In this document: in pieces, positions 1-11,460 of the stretch
Position numbering within the stretch: position 1 is the stretch's first letter
Layout: each line of letters begins with the position of its first letter
Assembly: GCA_963170055.1 (NCBI GenBank)
Contig: CAUJGJ010000432.1
Span: 91,701-155,700, forward strand
Reading direction: 5' to 3'
DNA: 64,000 nucleotides
From: Halisarca cf. caerulea
Lineage: Eukaryota; Porifera; Demospongiae; Chondrillida; Halisarcidae
Notes under the pieces: model-generated
What the model was told of the DNA's origin: nothing
Databases searched by the model: none
Seen by the model: only the letters and a program-made list of their open reading frames with translations
Position numbers and translations under genes: made by a program

Positions 1-1
1 G

Positions 2-460
2 GTGGGGCTAATTACGAGTAAGTACACGCCCACCTTGTCTCTTATGTGTGTGTTGTGATGCCATCTGCTAGCCTGCCTTATTGTACCTCTCTTGCTACAG
101 TGGGAATTGGGGAGGGAGCGAACTTTGCTTCGTTTGGTTTGATACCGGCTGTACTGGTGACAACGTTAGGAGCTCTCAGCGTTATTGTCAGGTAAGGACA
201 TTTGTGTGTGATCCCCCGCCCACTGCCCCTCCCTTCACGTACTTCTGCTTCCAATGTCAGTGCTATTCTGGCATCCTGTATCCTGAATGAGCAACTGAAC
301 ATCCACGGGAAGATTGGTTGCCTTCTCTGTATCCTCGGGTCCACTGTGGTGGTCATCAACGCTCCTCCAGAGAAGAATATAACAACGTTAGATGAGATTG
401 GAGAGAATATATTGGATCCCGGTGGGTTTATGGAATGTTTGTTTACATGTGTGTGTATGT

Positions 461-517
<57 letters not shown>

Positions 518-521
518 TGTG

Positions 522-597
<76 letters not shown>

Positions 598-1328
598 GCG
601 TGTGTGTACCCTGATAAGTCCATGTATGAGTGTGTTAGTGTGTGGATGCTTGTGTGCACAGGTATGTGCATGTTTGCCTCGTGTGTCCATCCCTTGCTTG
701 TGCTGGTGTACGGATGATCTCACTCTTCCATGATGACAGAATGATCTCATTCTTTGCAGTTTTCATCATTTATTGCTCAATTGTGGTTGGACTTGGTGTT
801 TACCTCATGTACTTTGTGGCTCCTGTCCATGGAACAAAGAACATTCTGGTCTACATTGCTATCTGCTCCCTCCTTGGTTCCCTGACGGTCATGTCTTGCA
901 AGGGAGTCAGTATTGGGATCATACTCACATTTCACGGGAACAACCAACTCTTCAAACCACTGTTTTGGTTCCTGTTGGTAGCCATGGTAACCAATATCAC
1001 TATACAAATGAACTATTTGAACAAAGCTCTGGACATCTTCAACACAGCCATTGTCACTCCCATTTACTATGTCATGTTCACAACATTGACTACCACGGCC
1101 TCAGCAATTCTCTTCAAAGATTGGATGAATGTCTCCCTTTCAGAAGTGATTGCTTCTCTCTGTGGGTTCTTTGTCATCATCACAGCAGTGTTCCTCCTCA
1201 ATGCCTTCAGAGAGATGAACATAACTCTCGAAGACATAAGGAACTCAGTGCAAGTGTACAGACGAACTCCAAGTGCTGTCAAGTTTGAAGACAATGGTCA
1301 TGTTGATTTGGGGAAAGGAGAGCCTTAA
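2..1328 (+). CDS. NIPA2: NIPA-type magnesium transporter, 5' end outside window
   Basis: Multi-pass membrane protein of the NIPA family, known for Mg2+ uptake at the plasma membrane and endosomes. Exons seen: 2-17 (partial), 101-191, 261-421 and 760-1328, joined in one frame. The protein reads VGLITMGIGEGANF into a hydrophobic stretch ending SAILASCILNEQLNIHGKIG, the usual NIPA core. The long last exon carries the remaining membrane helices (GVYLMYFVAP, CKGVSIGI, TPIYYVMFTTLTTTASAILF) and a polar tail ending DLGKGEP. The start and first helices lie left of the window. The intron 422-759 holds a (TG)n tract. Assignment to NIPA2 rather than NIPA1 or a NIPAL is by general resemblance only; family assignment is secure. 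Confidence 0.88.
450..602. repeat. (TG)n microsatellite in NIPA intron
   Basis: Almost pure TG dinucleotide with a few TA, TC and GC interruptions, lying inside the last intron of the NIPA gene. Its apparent His/Thr or Cys/Val reading frames are not coding. Confidence 0.95.
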
Positions 1329-1902
1329 CGAGATGCACGATAATCCATGTCCCTTGTATAGTAGTGTGCTTGGCATGTTTAATGTTGAATTGTTAAATTA
1401 TATCTTTTTTTAAATGAATTTTCCAGTGATTCTGGCAGCATTGTGTAGCGTCGCTAACCACATCCAGCTTTGTGGCCTCGCAATCTGCTATCATTACTGA
1501 GACTGGTAAGTGAAGTGCAAGGATCTGTGCTGCACATGTACATGTGCTTGCTCAGCCATGCCTCCCTTGGTCTCTATGCTTTGCCCAAGCAGTCTTGGGC
1601 ATTGAAGGGTACACCACACTGAGATCTATCTCATGCAAGGCAATAGACTGTTCAAGCAAAAATAATTTTATAAGACGATGTACTAGCCAAATTCTAGTCC
1701 AGCATAATGAGTAGTTCTGTTTATATGCGGAATACTTTCAATTTAAGGGGAATTCCAGTACAGTGTGTATGCTGTGTTGAGGATGTGTAGGTGGTGTTTG
1801 TGCTTTTAGAGTCTATGGTGGTGTATACGCACACGTTTTAACCACGCCCAAATCGTGCTTTTCCGTTTCTCGCTTCAACCGGAGGTATTGCGACACTAAA
1901 AA
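1329..1902. other. Intergenic region, NIPA to PGRMC
   Basis: 574 bases without a supported gene. It holds the 3' UTR of the NIPA gene and the promoter and 5' UTR of the PGRMC gene. The last 40 bases before the ATG are GC-richer. I see no RNA gene or repeat here. Confidence 0.6.
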
Positions 1903-2661
1903 ATGGAGGCAGAGACGCTCCTGAACGTGATTCTGCTGCTAGCATGTGTAGTGATGGGATGGCTACTTATCAAGAAAGTATTTTTCACAAAGGACCATAC
2001 TGAGATTCCCGAATCTGCAGAAGCTAAGGTGCCTGAAATAGAGGAGAGAGATTTTACGTTGGAAGAGCTTCGCGAATTTGACGGATCGGACCCCGCAAAA
2101 CCCATCTTGGTAGCTCTAAACTACAATGTGTATGATGTTACAAGGTCTAAAAATATGTATGGACAAGGTATGTTCTTGCCTTTGAAGCATGCTCGTGTGC
2201 ACAGTGCGACAAACTGCATCGCTTACGTGTACAGGTGGATTGTATCATATGTGTACACGTGTGGTGTTCGTGTGCGGGTGGACTGTATCACATGTGTACA
2301 CGTGTGGTGTTCGTGTGCAGGTGGACCGTATCGGATGTGTACACGTGTGGTGTTTGTCTACAGGTGGACTGTATCACATGTGTACACGTGTGGTGTTCGT
2401 GTGCAGGTGGACCGTATCACATGTGTACACGTGTGGTGTTTGTCTGCAGGTGGACCGTATCAGATGTTCGCTGGAAGGGATGCTAGCAGAGCCTTTGCCA
2501 CATTGAATTTATCAAAAGACGACCTGCGGGACTCGTGGGACGACCTGAGTGACCTGGGGAAGACAGAGCAGGCTACCCTGAAGGAATGGGAAGAGAAGTA
2601 CGTATTGAAGTACAGGAAGATCGGAGCTCTACTCAAGGACAGAGACAAGAAGAATGACTGA
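1903..2661 (+). CDS. PGRMC1: Membrane-associated progesterone receptor component (cytochrome b5-like heme protein)
   Basis: Two exons, 1903-2167 and 2450-2661, give 158 residues. An N-terminal membrane anchor (VILLLACVVMGWLLIKKVFF, residues about 9-28) is followed by a cytochrome b5-like domain: FTLEELREFDG, PILVALNYNVYDVTRSKNMYG, then across the splice GGPYQMFAGRDASRAF and a C-terminal LKEWEEKYVLKYRKIGAL. Known PGRMC proteins bind heme in the ER membrane and support P450 enzymes. The tyrosines of the YDVT and GPYQMFAGRDASRA motifs expected for this family are present. The 282-base intron is made almost wholly of a 43-base repeat and has no stop in the same frame, so intron retention would give a 252-residue protein. 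Whether it is PGRMC1 or PGRMC2 cannot be told. Confidence 0.9.
   Translation: MEAETLLNVILLLACVVMGWLLIKKVFFTKDHTEIPESAEAKVPEIEERDFTLEELREFDGSDPAKPILVALNYNVYDVTRSKNMYGQGMFLPLKHARVHSATNCIAYVYRWIVSYVYTCGVRVRVDCITCVHVWCSCAGGPYRMCTRVVFVYRWTVSHVYTCGVRVQVDRITCVHVWCLSAGGPYQMFAGRDASRAFATLNLSKDDLRDSWDDLSDLGKTEQATLKEWEEKYVLKYRKIGALLKDRDKKND
2235..2449 (+). repeat. 43-base minisatellite, 5 units, in PGRMC intron
   Basis: Five units of exactly 43 bases abut the exon 2 boundary at 2450. Each unit starts like exon 2 (GTGGACCGTATC and variants) and ends in a splice-acceptor-like CAG, with one CGG. The array therefore looks like repeated copies of the real acceptor and the first bases of exon 2. Confidence 0.93.
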
Positions 2662-2769
2662 GATTACTCATTCGTCACATTAGCTATCTCTTCATTACAA
2701 CACGAACACATACACTAGAACCAATATTTTTTTCATTTATGAAGTGAGTTAAAAAGATTACACAAAAGA

Positions 2770-4038
2770 TCATTCTAGCCTAGTCTTTAATCTTTGTTTT
2801 CTGTGCTTGAGTTCACACTGTATGGCCTTCTTCCTAGACTCAAGCTCCCGCACTTGCTTCTTTAGTTCTCCAATACCAGACCTGCTCCTGCTGCTCCTGC
2901 TGCTGCTAGTGGTGGTGGTGGTGGTGTGGAGGGGAATCCCCTTCCTCCTCTCCTCCTGGTAGACCTCCTCAGCCGCTCCTGCAAGTAACACACGCAGCAA
3001 CCTCTGAGCTTCAACCTTACGCCGATCTGTAAGCTCTTTCAATCTCTTGATAATCATTTTCTCTTGTTTACGTTTTGCAATTCTTTGCAACTCTCTCTCC
3101 TCCTTCTGTTTCTTTCTCAACTCCTGCAGTCTCTCCATCTCTTGTCGTTCCTTCTCCTCCTGCTGCAAACGAGCTTGTCTTCGCAGTTCCCTCTGTCGTG
3201 CATCTTCCAAGAGACGTTTACGAACACACTCAACTGTCATGTATCCAGATCTGTCGTAGTCTACTTCCACTTCCACTTCAAACACGTCTTCATTTCCATT
3301 TTTCTTCATAAGTTTCATGCCCTTCAAACCTAACATGGCTGAGCAAAATCCTTCATAGTCTGAAAACTGCACATAAGCTTCAAAAGTCCTCTCGCATTCT
3401 CTGGCAGATGGACCAAAGGAGGCAAAAGAGCCTGTGTCTTGCAGAGGGTTTGTGTCGGGAACGTAAACACCCACGTTTTCCACGTGACCGTACCGCGAAA
3501 ACGTCTGCGACAAAAGGACCTCTGAAGGATGTCCTCCGCTGTCTGGATCGTCTTCTAGGACGAACCACTTCAATGGAATTCCCTTGATTTTAACCGTATC
3601 GGGTCTCTCTCCTGGATGCCCATCTGAAAACACCACCAAACCCTTGGACCTGTAGTAGCCTTCCCAATCTGTCTTCTTAGGATAATGCACGTCGGACGAA
3701 TACGCCTTCACTCGAAGGGAGTCTGTAAAACCGTGCATTTTCATTTTCTTGCCATTCAACATAAGAATAACTTTGCCCAGGGCTCTCAAAGACCTCAATT
3801 CTCCCTTAAAAGTTATTTTCTCCCTCGAGCAATGATCTACACGTAGGGACACAAACTCTTCAGGCTGTGCTGACAGCTTTAGTTTCTCCATCATCTCCCA
3901 ATTTGATATGGAAGCACCTATTGTTCTAGTTTCAGGGATTAAAACGTCGATGATAATGTTCGTTTGGGGAACAAGAAACAATCCAAGAGAGGGATATAGT
4001 TGTAAGGGTACATCGTCCGCCATTTTCTCCAATTGCAA
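2770..4038 (-). CDS. AKAP17A: A-kinase anchor protein 17A-like (XE7 family), single exon
   Basis: Uninterrupted 422-residue frame. The N-terminal half follows the AKAP17A pattern: SISNWEMMEKLK, an FVSLRV segment, DWEGYYRSKGLVVFSDGHPG, then GERPDTVKIKGIPLKWF, and an RRM-like part with FEAYVQFSDYEGFCSAMLGL. The C-terminal half is a long Glu/Arg/Lys coiled coil (about residues 270-350) ending in a basic Ser/Arg-rich tail. In vertebrates this nuclear-speckle protein binds PKA regulatory subunits and affects splicing; the vertebrate RS tail is much longer. Start could be the first Met or the Met 15 bases later (MADDVPLQ). It converges with the PGRMC gene, 108 bases apart. The lack of introns, unlike its neighbours, is notable. 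Confidence 0.85.
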   Translation of the reverse strand: MQLEKMADDVPLQLYPSLGLFLVPQTNIIIDVLIPETRTIGASISNWEMMEKLKLSAQPEEFVSLRVDHCSREKITFKGELRSLRALGKVILMLNGKKMKMHGFTDSLRVKAYSSDVHYPKKTDWEGYYRSKGLVVFSDGHPGERPDTVKIKGIPLKWFVLEDDPDSGGHPSEVLLSQTFSRYGHVENVGVYVPDTNPLQDTGSFASFGPSARECERTFEAYVQFSDYEGFCSAMLGLKGMKLMKKNGNEDVFEVEVEVDYDRSGYMTVECVRKRLLEDARQRELRRQARLQQEEKERQEMERLQELRKKQKEERELQRIAKRKQEKMIIKRLKELTDRRKVEAQRLLRVLLAGAAEEVYQEERRKGIPLHTTTTTTSSSRSSRSRSGIGELKKQVRELESRKKAIQCELKHRKQRLKTRLE

Positions 4039-4226
4039 CTAAAGCGGAGCCAGCTAAAGCATGATCGTCGAAAGTGCTGTCGGAGAATTCGGTACCATGG
4101 GGTGTCAACCTACATGACAAGCTTATGTAGAGTACTTGGATTCATCGCCATGTAATATGGTGCAATGCTGGGTGTAGGAATGCCCACATGTACACTGCAC
4201 CAGGTCCACCTGAACTCTGTCTAGAC

Positions 4227-4314
4227 TAGTCTGGCGTTGCCGACCCAATCTCGCTCGGCCATTTTCGGGGACTGACGTCACCGGGCGAGCGAGAAAGGGT
4301 CTGGCGCAAAGTAT
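4227..4314 (+). repeat. Left terminal inverted repeat
   Basis: 88 bases starting TAGTCTGGCGTTGCCGAC, identical to the reverse complement of 11461-11548. Preceded by the palindrome GTCTAGAC at 4219-4226. It contains the CpG-rich palindromic-looking stretch GACGTCACCGGGCGAGCGAG. Confidence 0.93.
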
Positions 4315-4473
4315 GCCTCGTAAGGATGCATGTCTCACGATGACCTTGACGCTTGTTATAGATCAATTGATGACGCAACCTATAACACTTTTTCATTTGA
4401 AGTTGATTATCTTACCAAATAAGGCTGTAATATTATGCAAGAGTCACAGTCTATGGCTAAACATGTGGCCTGT

Positions 4474-7400
4474 TCAGGAATTCAACGTGGATGGGAAGGA
4501 GTCTACCACTTCAACGTGCGTCATCTCTTCCACGTACTTCACAAAAGTCTTGTGATCCCGGGGCTTTAGTTCACCGAACAATGTGCTATTCAATGGGATT
4601 GGGTGGCTGTTCCGCTTTTGATCAACGAAAAGGTTCTCATCTAAAGACAATATTGCCTGCCTGATGTCTAGCCGGGTGTCATCAGGCCTTTTGTGCATCC
4701 CTCCGATGGACTCTTCCGTGTCTCCGAACTGCTGCCGAACATTCTTCAGGCTTTTCAAACCACGGCTGCACCTCAGGACTGTCTCTTTGTGCGCGATGTT
4801 AGAAGATCTATCCCCAATGAAGTTCTTTAAATCCCTACCAAACAAGAATAGATGAACGGTGAGCATTTGTGGCACTCTCAGTGTGTAAACGTACATTACC
4901 TGTTGTGATGTTCCATGCTTAGATCACAAGCAATGTTCTTCCCCACTCTGTTGTGTGTGTTCACAGTCCTCATAAATAGCACTTCAGTTTTCATTCTATC
5001 AGATAGAATGTAGTTAAGTTGGTAAATCAGCAAAACTAGTTCTTTAGCATAGTTCCGCCTGTTGGTGCCTCTCATGATGCTTAGAAGCAGTGGGGCCAGT
5101 TGTGCCATCCGTCCACCATCTCCTTCCCGTATGATATCACGGTAGTGATACCACACAAAGCATAAAGTACACAGCTCCTGGATTGGAACATACAGAACAA
5201 GTACATATTAAATCTTGGTCATACGTAAATGTTGTAATTATTGCATTAATTTAATACCTGGGTGTGTTGAAGAACTTTGTCCTTAGTTTGTTCACCCAGT
5301 AGGCACGTCAGTCTTTCTACTACTTTAGTGGCTAGGGCATTCACATCTGTAGTGTCAGCATCTTGTTTGTCCTCATATCCTTTGTCAACCGAGAGCCCTT
5401 GAGCGATGAAGGACATGCGAATGATGTATGCAGTTAGTATGTCCTCCATAAGGTCTTCCACTGCATTGATGTTTTTCGTAGCATCATTTCCCACTGCGGA
5501 GCGGTTCATGAGGTTACGCAGATGTCGAATTGTGCCTGGAGTTGAATCTGTTTTATGATGCAATCTTGCAAATATACCCTAATGGTTGCGTTTTTCACAT
5601 ACGTAAATATGGGGCACTTTACTGGGATGAAAATGAGTATCTTACCACGAGCAAAGCTTGCTTAGTGTGCCAATCTTCAATTACTGGTACTAATCCTTCC
5701 AGGCGATCAGCAGCTGTTTTCTCACCTGCCATGCTTAGTTGTGCAGCCCTGGCTCGTGCTGTAGTCAGCTGATCCCCCCCAAACAGAATAGGGTGAACAT
5801 TTACTTCCTTTACCATCATGTGCTCAGATCCAAGCTCAACTTCAACTTCTTCAGTAATCGTTGGAACATACTTGTGTAATTCCTTCAGAATTTCAATCAT
5901 CTCCTTGGTATAGGTCTCATTCTTATCAATGACACCTAGTGGGATCTGTAGTGAATATATAGTACATATGACATTGTGTTTGCATTATTGAAGTAAAGGG
6001 CAGTGCTCACAATGGTAGATTCCTTTGACATCTCTTCGGAATATTTATGCTGAATGTGCCAACACACACTCTGCTTTTTAAACCTTGGAATGTTCTTTAC
6101 CATCAATCTGTACGTAGGATAGCAAGTTTATATTGTACGTACTACGTATAACGTTGACATGTTGTAGTGTACCTTGCTGCATAGACTGCAAAGTTGCCCA
6201 ATATTTCTTGAAGATCTACCTTTTGAGGTATGAAATCATTCATACTTAAGAACCTTGGTCGCTGAGGGGCTATATCTGATAGGTGGCTAAGGTTGATCCT
6301 TCCTAAGACAGCCATAACTTGAACCATATGTACAGACTTAGTCTGCCGGGTTGATGTTTGATGCCGTGGCCGTATGTTTCTATCCACATTGTCGCAAACC
6401 AGTTTATATCCAACCCATTCATCATGCTCAGAAGCAGTCTGTACCGTAGGTGCATACGTACGTAGCTCATGAATCAATGATACATGCATACGTATGTACG
6501 TACATGAATGTATGTTTCATTACATCACATAGCTACCTGAGTGTGGCTTTGGGATGGTCCAAGTGAAGGAATGGGTGTAGGCGTGGATGGTTCTTCGAAG
6601 CAGGAATCTCCAATGAGAGATATACTGGGGCGATCAGGTGTCATAGCAGTGGGAAGGTCCTGTTAGATTACATAAAGGTTTTATTTGTCATGTGATGTTT
6701 TGAAGTGAGCAAATATTAATATAATATGTATGTATGTACCTGAGTGTGGCTTTGGGATGGTCCAAGTGAAGGTACAGGTGTAGATGTGGATGGTCCTTCG
6801 AGGTAAGAATCTCCAATAAGAGACATGCTGGGACGATCGGGTGTCATAGCAGTGGGGAGGGCCTGTCAAATACCACAATGGTTTTATTTATCGTGTGATG
6901 TTTTGAAGTGAGCAAATATTGATATACGTACTCACAATTTGATCAACTTCCATACTTTCAATGAGAGATATACTGGGGTGATCAGGTGTCAGCAGTGGGA
7001 AGGTCCTGTTAGATTACATAAAGGTTTTATTTATCATGTGATGTTTTGAAGTGAGCAAATATTAATATAATATGTATGTATGTACCTGAGTGTGGCTTTG
7101 GGATGGTCCAAGTGAAGGTACAGGTGTAGATGTGGATGGTCCTTCGAGGTAAGAATCTCCAATAAGAGACATGCTGGGACGATCGGGTGTCATAGCAGTG
7201 GGGAGGGCCTGTCAAATACCACAATGGTTTTATTTATCGTGTGATGTTTTGAAGTGAATAAATATTGATATACTCACAATTTGATCGACTTCCATACTTT
7301 TGTCCTTGGTTGTCCACATGGCACCTTCATGATGTGCATCAGTGTGCATTGTGTCTTGGGTTACAACGGTCTCCTATATTATGTTATTCAACAACCATAA

Positions 7401-9280
7401 TGATTATGTGTAGTTTGTAACAGTTATTTACAATGGGCCCTCGTTCATCTGACCACATCTATTCCTTATATAATGTGTTAGATAAACCAGGTTTAATGGT
7501 ATGTATGTAGCTTAATGGTGGGGATTCACTGCAAAATGTTGGATAAATGGTTTTCAAATAAACCAGGCGTGTCTATACTTGCATGGATTTGTTGCAGACA
7601 TGTATTATCATACAGTGAAACCTCTCCAATCGGACACTCGATGGGACCTGGCAATAGTGCCAAATTAGGAGTCTTACACCATACTTTAATATGGTGACTG
7701 TACCTCATTGGACTGTCGGATTAGACAGAATGTTAGATTACAGAGGTGTTAGGTTAGAGAGGGTTTTGCTGTACATACGTACCTCCTGCCCATCTTGGCT
7801 GGATAGTTCTTGCTGACTCCTGTGAACAACAGTGGCATCAAGGCTTGCTGTAAGACTTTGACGTTGTATCCCAAGTGGTTTTGTCCAAGTAGCCTGCAGC
7901 AACATTGTTTCCACTTGATTGGATAATGCTTTTCAAAGTTATGTGATTGTCATACATAACTTCTGTGTATACATACGTATACGTATATACATACCTGACT
8001 GGCTTGTAATCGTTTGATCAAGCAGTCCTTCCACGTTAGTACTTCTTGGTCATGATTTAAACTTAGATTCTCTGTCAAGGCATGCAAGGTGCGTGGCGAC
8101 ATTGTTAGCATCAGTGGACTGAGCATGTTGATTGTCTGTGGAGGTCTAAATGCACTAGATTCATGAGTATTGTTTATTAATTGGAGAAGTTAACTTACAC
8201 TGGCTGTAGTTCGTCCCCCATATAAGACAATGCTGATCATGTCTTGTATGAGATTCATTTGATTGCTATTGGCCTTAGAAAACATCCCAGCAATTACACA
8301 CATTGCATTTCTCATTGATTCACGATGTTTAGGTGGAGTTAGTTGCTCAATGAAGGTCATGAGCAGAGGCAATGTATCTCGCAAGTCCTCATAAAGGGAT
8401 GACCATGTGAAATTGGTGAATGCAGATCTCTGATCATAGTGTCTGAGGGAGGTTAGGCTGGTTGGGGAACATGTTTCCCGCATCTCATTATCACGAATAG
8501 TCTTAGCCAGATATGTAGCTACTTTCACACACCCTTCTTTGTCTCGAAGTATATCACGGATTGCTAATGTGAGATTGCCTTTGGCAAGATGTTTTACGGC
8601 ATGTCTGAGGTTTCGCTGATCAATCTTTTGTACTACTGGTCTTTTCCTCTGGATGACAACCTAATGAGAAGGTGTCCATAAATGATGACTATACGTATTT
8701 GTCAACAAACGTACATATGTACCTATGTATATATACATACTACATAAATTATACTGTATTTGCTACATTGGACATGTTTTGCAGTTTGGTTTGTATTCCT
8801 CATATATTTATTATATGACATTGTTTGTATGTACGTATATGGTATTATTATGGGTTACCCCTTGAACAGAACTGGTGTAACTTGTACCTGAACAGCTGGT
8901 GACTCCTTTGTTGCCACCCTTGGTCTTGTAGGGGTTGTAGGTATCTGTGGCACATTCTGAATTACAGACTGGGAAGGCGGGTTTTCCATCAGTGAGGACA
9001 GATCACCAGTAATCTTGTCTGTCAGGCTTTTTAGTTGATCCCTCAGCTTCTCATATCTCACAGCTCGTTCCTGGCAGCTGCGGCAGATGTAGGCACTGTT
9101 TGGTGGTAGCTGTCGAAGATAATTCTGCAAATTTTGCCCTGGAAACTGTTCTGTTGCGTACGTCTGGAATATTGCAACAAATTTTTCAGCACTCTCTCCT
9201 TCAATTGCTTTCCTATATTTACGGTTTGTCGTTTCTTCCTTGCATATACCGCAGAAAATACCTCCTTTGGCTCTATCCAT
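4474..9280 (-). CDS. DUF6589-type protein, probable transposase (intact, 1064 residues)
   Basis: Fourteen exons join in one frame: 9280-8888, 8660-8199, 8135-7995, 7893-7783, 7373-7278, 7208-7086, 6862-6740, 6659-6537, 6438-6173, 6107-6011, 5945-5646, 5578-5258, 5177-4900, 4834-4474. The N-terminus has a zinc-binding look (FCGIC and YICRSC pairs, residues about 9-75). A Pro/Ser/Thr linker (about 370-524) is built from three copies of one 123-base exon. The C-terminal half resembles DUF6589: CDNVDRNIRPRH (about 539), SVCWHIQHKYSEEMSKES, FGGDQLTTARARAAQ (Asp about 703), GTIRHLRNLMNRSAV, RGTNRRNYAKEL (Glu about 898), then an N-G-K-N..D..MEHHNRDLKNF segment. I propose Asp 540, Asp 703 and Glu 898 as a catalytic triad; this is inference. 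No frameshift or stop interrupts it, unlike most transposase genes in animal genomes. Confidence 0.85.
6537..7208 (-). repeat. Tandemly duplicated linker exons plus a chimeric pseudo-exon
   Basis: Three copies of a 123-base exon (41 residues, DLPTAMTPDRPSISLIGDS-type) lie at 6659-6537, 6862-6740 and 7208-7086. The last two encode the same residues and sit in repeated blocks 346 bases apart. Between them, 7005-6936 is a hybrid: it starts like the repeated exon (with 2 bases missing) and ends like the upstream exon at 7278-7373, with a valid-looking acceptor and donor. It is 70 bases long and would introduce a stop if spliced in. Confidence 0.85.
7611..7773. mobile_element. Nested pogo/Tc1-like MITE with TA duplication
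   Basis: A 163-base segment inside an intron of the transposase gene. It begins TACAGTGAAACCTCTCCAAT and ends with the approximate inverted match that reads TACAGCAAAACCCTCTCTAA on the - strand. A TA dinucleotide sits at both ends, as expected for pogo-type or other Tc1/mariner insertions. No coding capacity. Confidence 0.7.
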
Positions 9281-9752
9281 ACTAAACCTTCCTATGCTAC
9301 TAACATACCACTATAACTGTAACAGCTATGCTGGTTCAAAGGTATTTGTGTACTACCTGTTCATTGATGTTTTGCATACTCCCACTGTAGCATTTGCATT
9401 CTCCATGCTCAGTGTTGCACAAAAAATGTAAACAATTATTTGTCTTTTATATGCATTGCTCAATGCAGGGACATGCAAGCCAGACCTCTGTAAGGTCCGT
9501 ATCAAATTTGTTTCCAAAATCTTCACATATTATATTTATGTATTCAACCAAAATTCATCAATAGCCGAGAAGTTGTGTACCAGTAATAATTTTATTAGAT
9601 TCCAAGAATGTGTAAATGATTCATAATTGGCATATGTATGTACACTGTCAATTTGAAATATAAAATGATGGATAGTCTATAGTTCAGAATATACTGGTTC
9701 ACGATTACGTATATAAAAATGGCAAAATTACAAAATAGTTGTTTCATGCCTG
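9281..9752. other. Spacer between the two transposon genes
   Basis: 472 AT-rich bases between the transposase start and the helicase stop. It must carry the helicase 3' UTR and the transposase promoter. I see no further open frame or repeat. Confidence 0.6.
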
Positions 9753-11351
9753 TTATTGTATTATAGTGTTTAAAGTTATGCAGTTTCCACATAAACATTC
9801 CTTAGCACATGACACACAACATCGGCACTTGCTTTCTACCACTACACATGAAGAACCGAGGCATGTCTCGTAGATGAATTTACGTCTACATGTATCTAAA
9901 TCTTTGTGGTACTTTCTAATTTCTTGACTTGTGTGGGGTGCTGTTGTTGGCACAAGAATGGCCCGTGCTTGACCACCATCTCGTCCTGCCCGTCCAGCCT
10001 CCTGCACATAGCTTTCAACAGTGTTGGGTAGACCAACATGGATTATTTGCCTTATGTCTTTGCAGTCCAACCCTAAGGCAAAGGCCTCGGTACAGGCTAC
10101 TACCCTGGTAGCTGTGCTAGTCTGTATGAAATTTTGGATAATGGCTGTTTTCAAATCCTTAGAAGTTTCAGAAATGAATACTTCTGCAAATCTTCAAGAG
10201 TAGAAGTGGGAGAATGTTACTAATTATTCACATACATTTGCAATTTATTAGTAAAGTGTAATTATAATTACCTCCGTCCAGGGATATTCTGTATTATACC
10301 TGTAGGCTCTGTAAAAGCACCCCCCATCATGTCACGGATGCCAGTGAATAGCCTTCCACAGTTCTCCATTCTATGAGATGTTACAGTACCAGTTTGATGG
10401 AATGTATACATAATACTGTAACAATGTAATAGCCCATAAAAATACAGAATTCAATACTGAAGTTCATAGTTGACAGCACTTACGTCCTACAAAAGACTAT
10501 TGTTTTAGGATAGTCCATTCTGTGTTTTTTCAGTCCAGATACAAGTGTGTTGGCCACCTTTTCAATGCTTGTGCTCTTCAGTACACCATAAAATATGTTG
10601 GCCCTATCTGGTGTCATCTGTATCACTACTGGAGGGCACAGTTGAAGTGTTGAGATAATTTTGTCTCTTGTTCTCTTCTCTGCTGTAGCTGTCATCGCCA
10701 GGATGTTTATGCCTGGACAAAGAAGGCTTTTTATCTCCCCAATCCGTGCGTATGCTGGTCTGAAGTCTTCACCCCTAGAGTTTGTATGGTGGATGACCGA
10801 TTATTGGATGTACATACATACGTACCTCACCATTTACAAATCACTCACCAAGATGCAATGCAATGTGCCTCATCAATGACTACGGAAACAATTCTTTTTT
10901 TGACTTTTTCATCTTGTATGCACCGACGAACTTCATTGTTATTCAATATCATTTCAGGAGATGTCATAATTATTTGATATTGGTTATTTTCTATGTTCCT
11001 CAGAATTTCTCGGTTATCCTGCCCGCTTTGGATAGCGCAAACATCGAGACCCATTTCTGCAAGACGCTTTACTTGATCATGCATTAGAGCGATCAAGGGG
11101 GACAAACACAAAACGACGCAGCTCTTGACAGGTAACCGGCGGAGACTATCGAAAGCCAGAGGTAGTAGCGCCAGTATCGTGGTCTTTCCGAATCCAGTTG
11201 GTAGCTGCGCGAAGACGTCTTTCCCCTCAAGAATTGATTTAGCTGCTTCCTTTTGTTCTGCCTTTGGATTACGATAATCGGTCTTTAAAGATTGAAATGC
11301 TGCAGCTACAGCAGCTTCGGCGCTGATCACTGACGGTAAACACTCAGCCAT
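9753..11351 (-). CDS. RecQ-like superfamily 2 helicase of the transposon (intact, 443 residues)
   Basis: Four exons, 11351-10849, 10774-10484, 10370-10272 and 10191-9753, join without a break. Motifs in order: Q-motif-like YRNPKAEQKEA; Walker A QLPTGFGKTT (residues about 49-58); SPLIALMHDQVKRL; Walker B with the RecQ signature VIDEAHCIASWGEDFRPAY (about 159-176); AMTATAEKRTR; FCRT; the ISETSKDLKTAIIQNF segment; CTEAFALGLDCKDIRQIIHV; and motif VI SYVQEAGRAGRDGGQAR. RecQ enzymes are ATP-driven 3'-5' DNA helicases. The tail has clustered cysteines (CRCCVSCAKECLCGNC) but lacks the winged-helix and HRDC domains of cellular RecQ, so this is a short, element-specific form. It lies upstream of and parallel to the transposase gene. 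Confidence 0.9.
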
Positions 11352-11460
11352 CTTACGATATGCTAATAGCTACGTAGCGCGATCGAGACGAGATTACTGT
11401 GGGTGTCAAGTAATGACAAGGTCAAATATTGACTCCGCCCCCCGTGCTCCCACATTCCCT

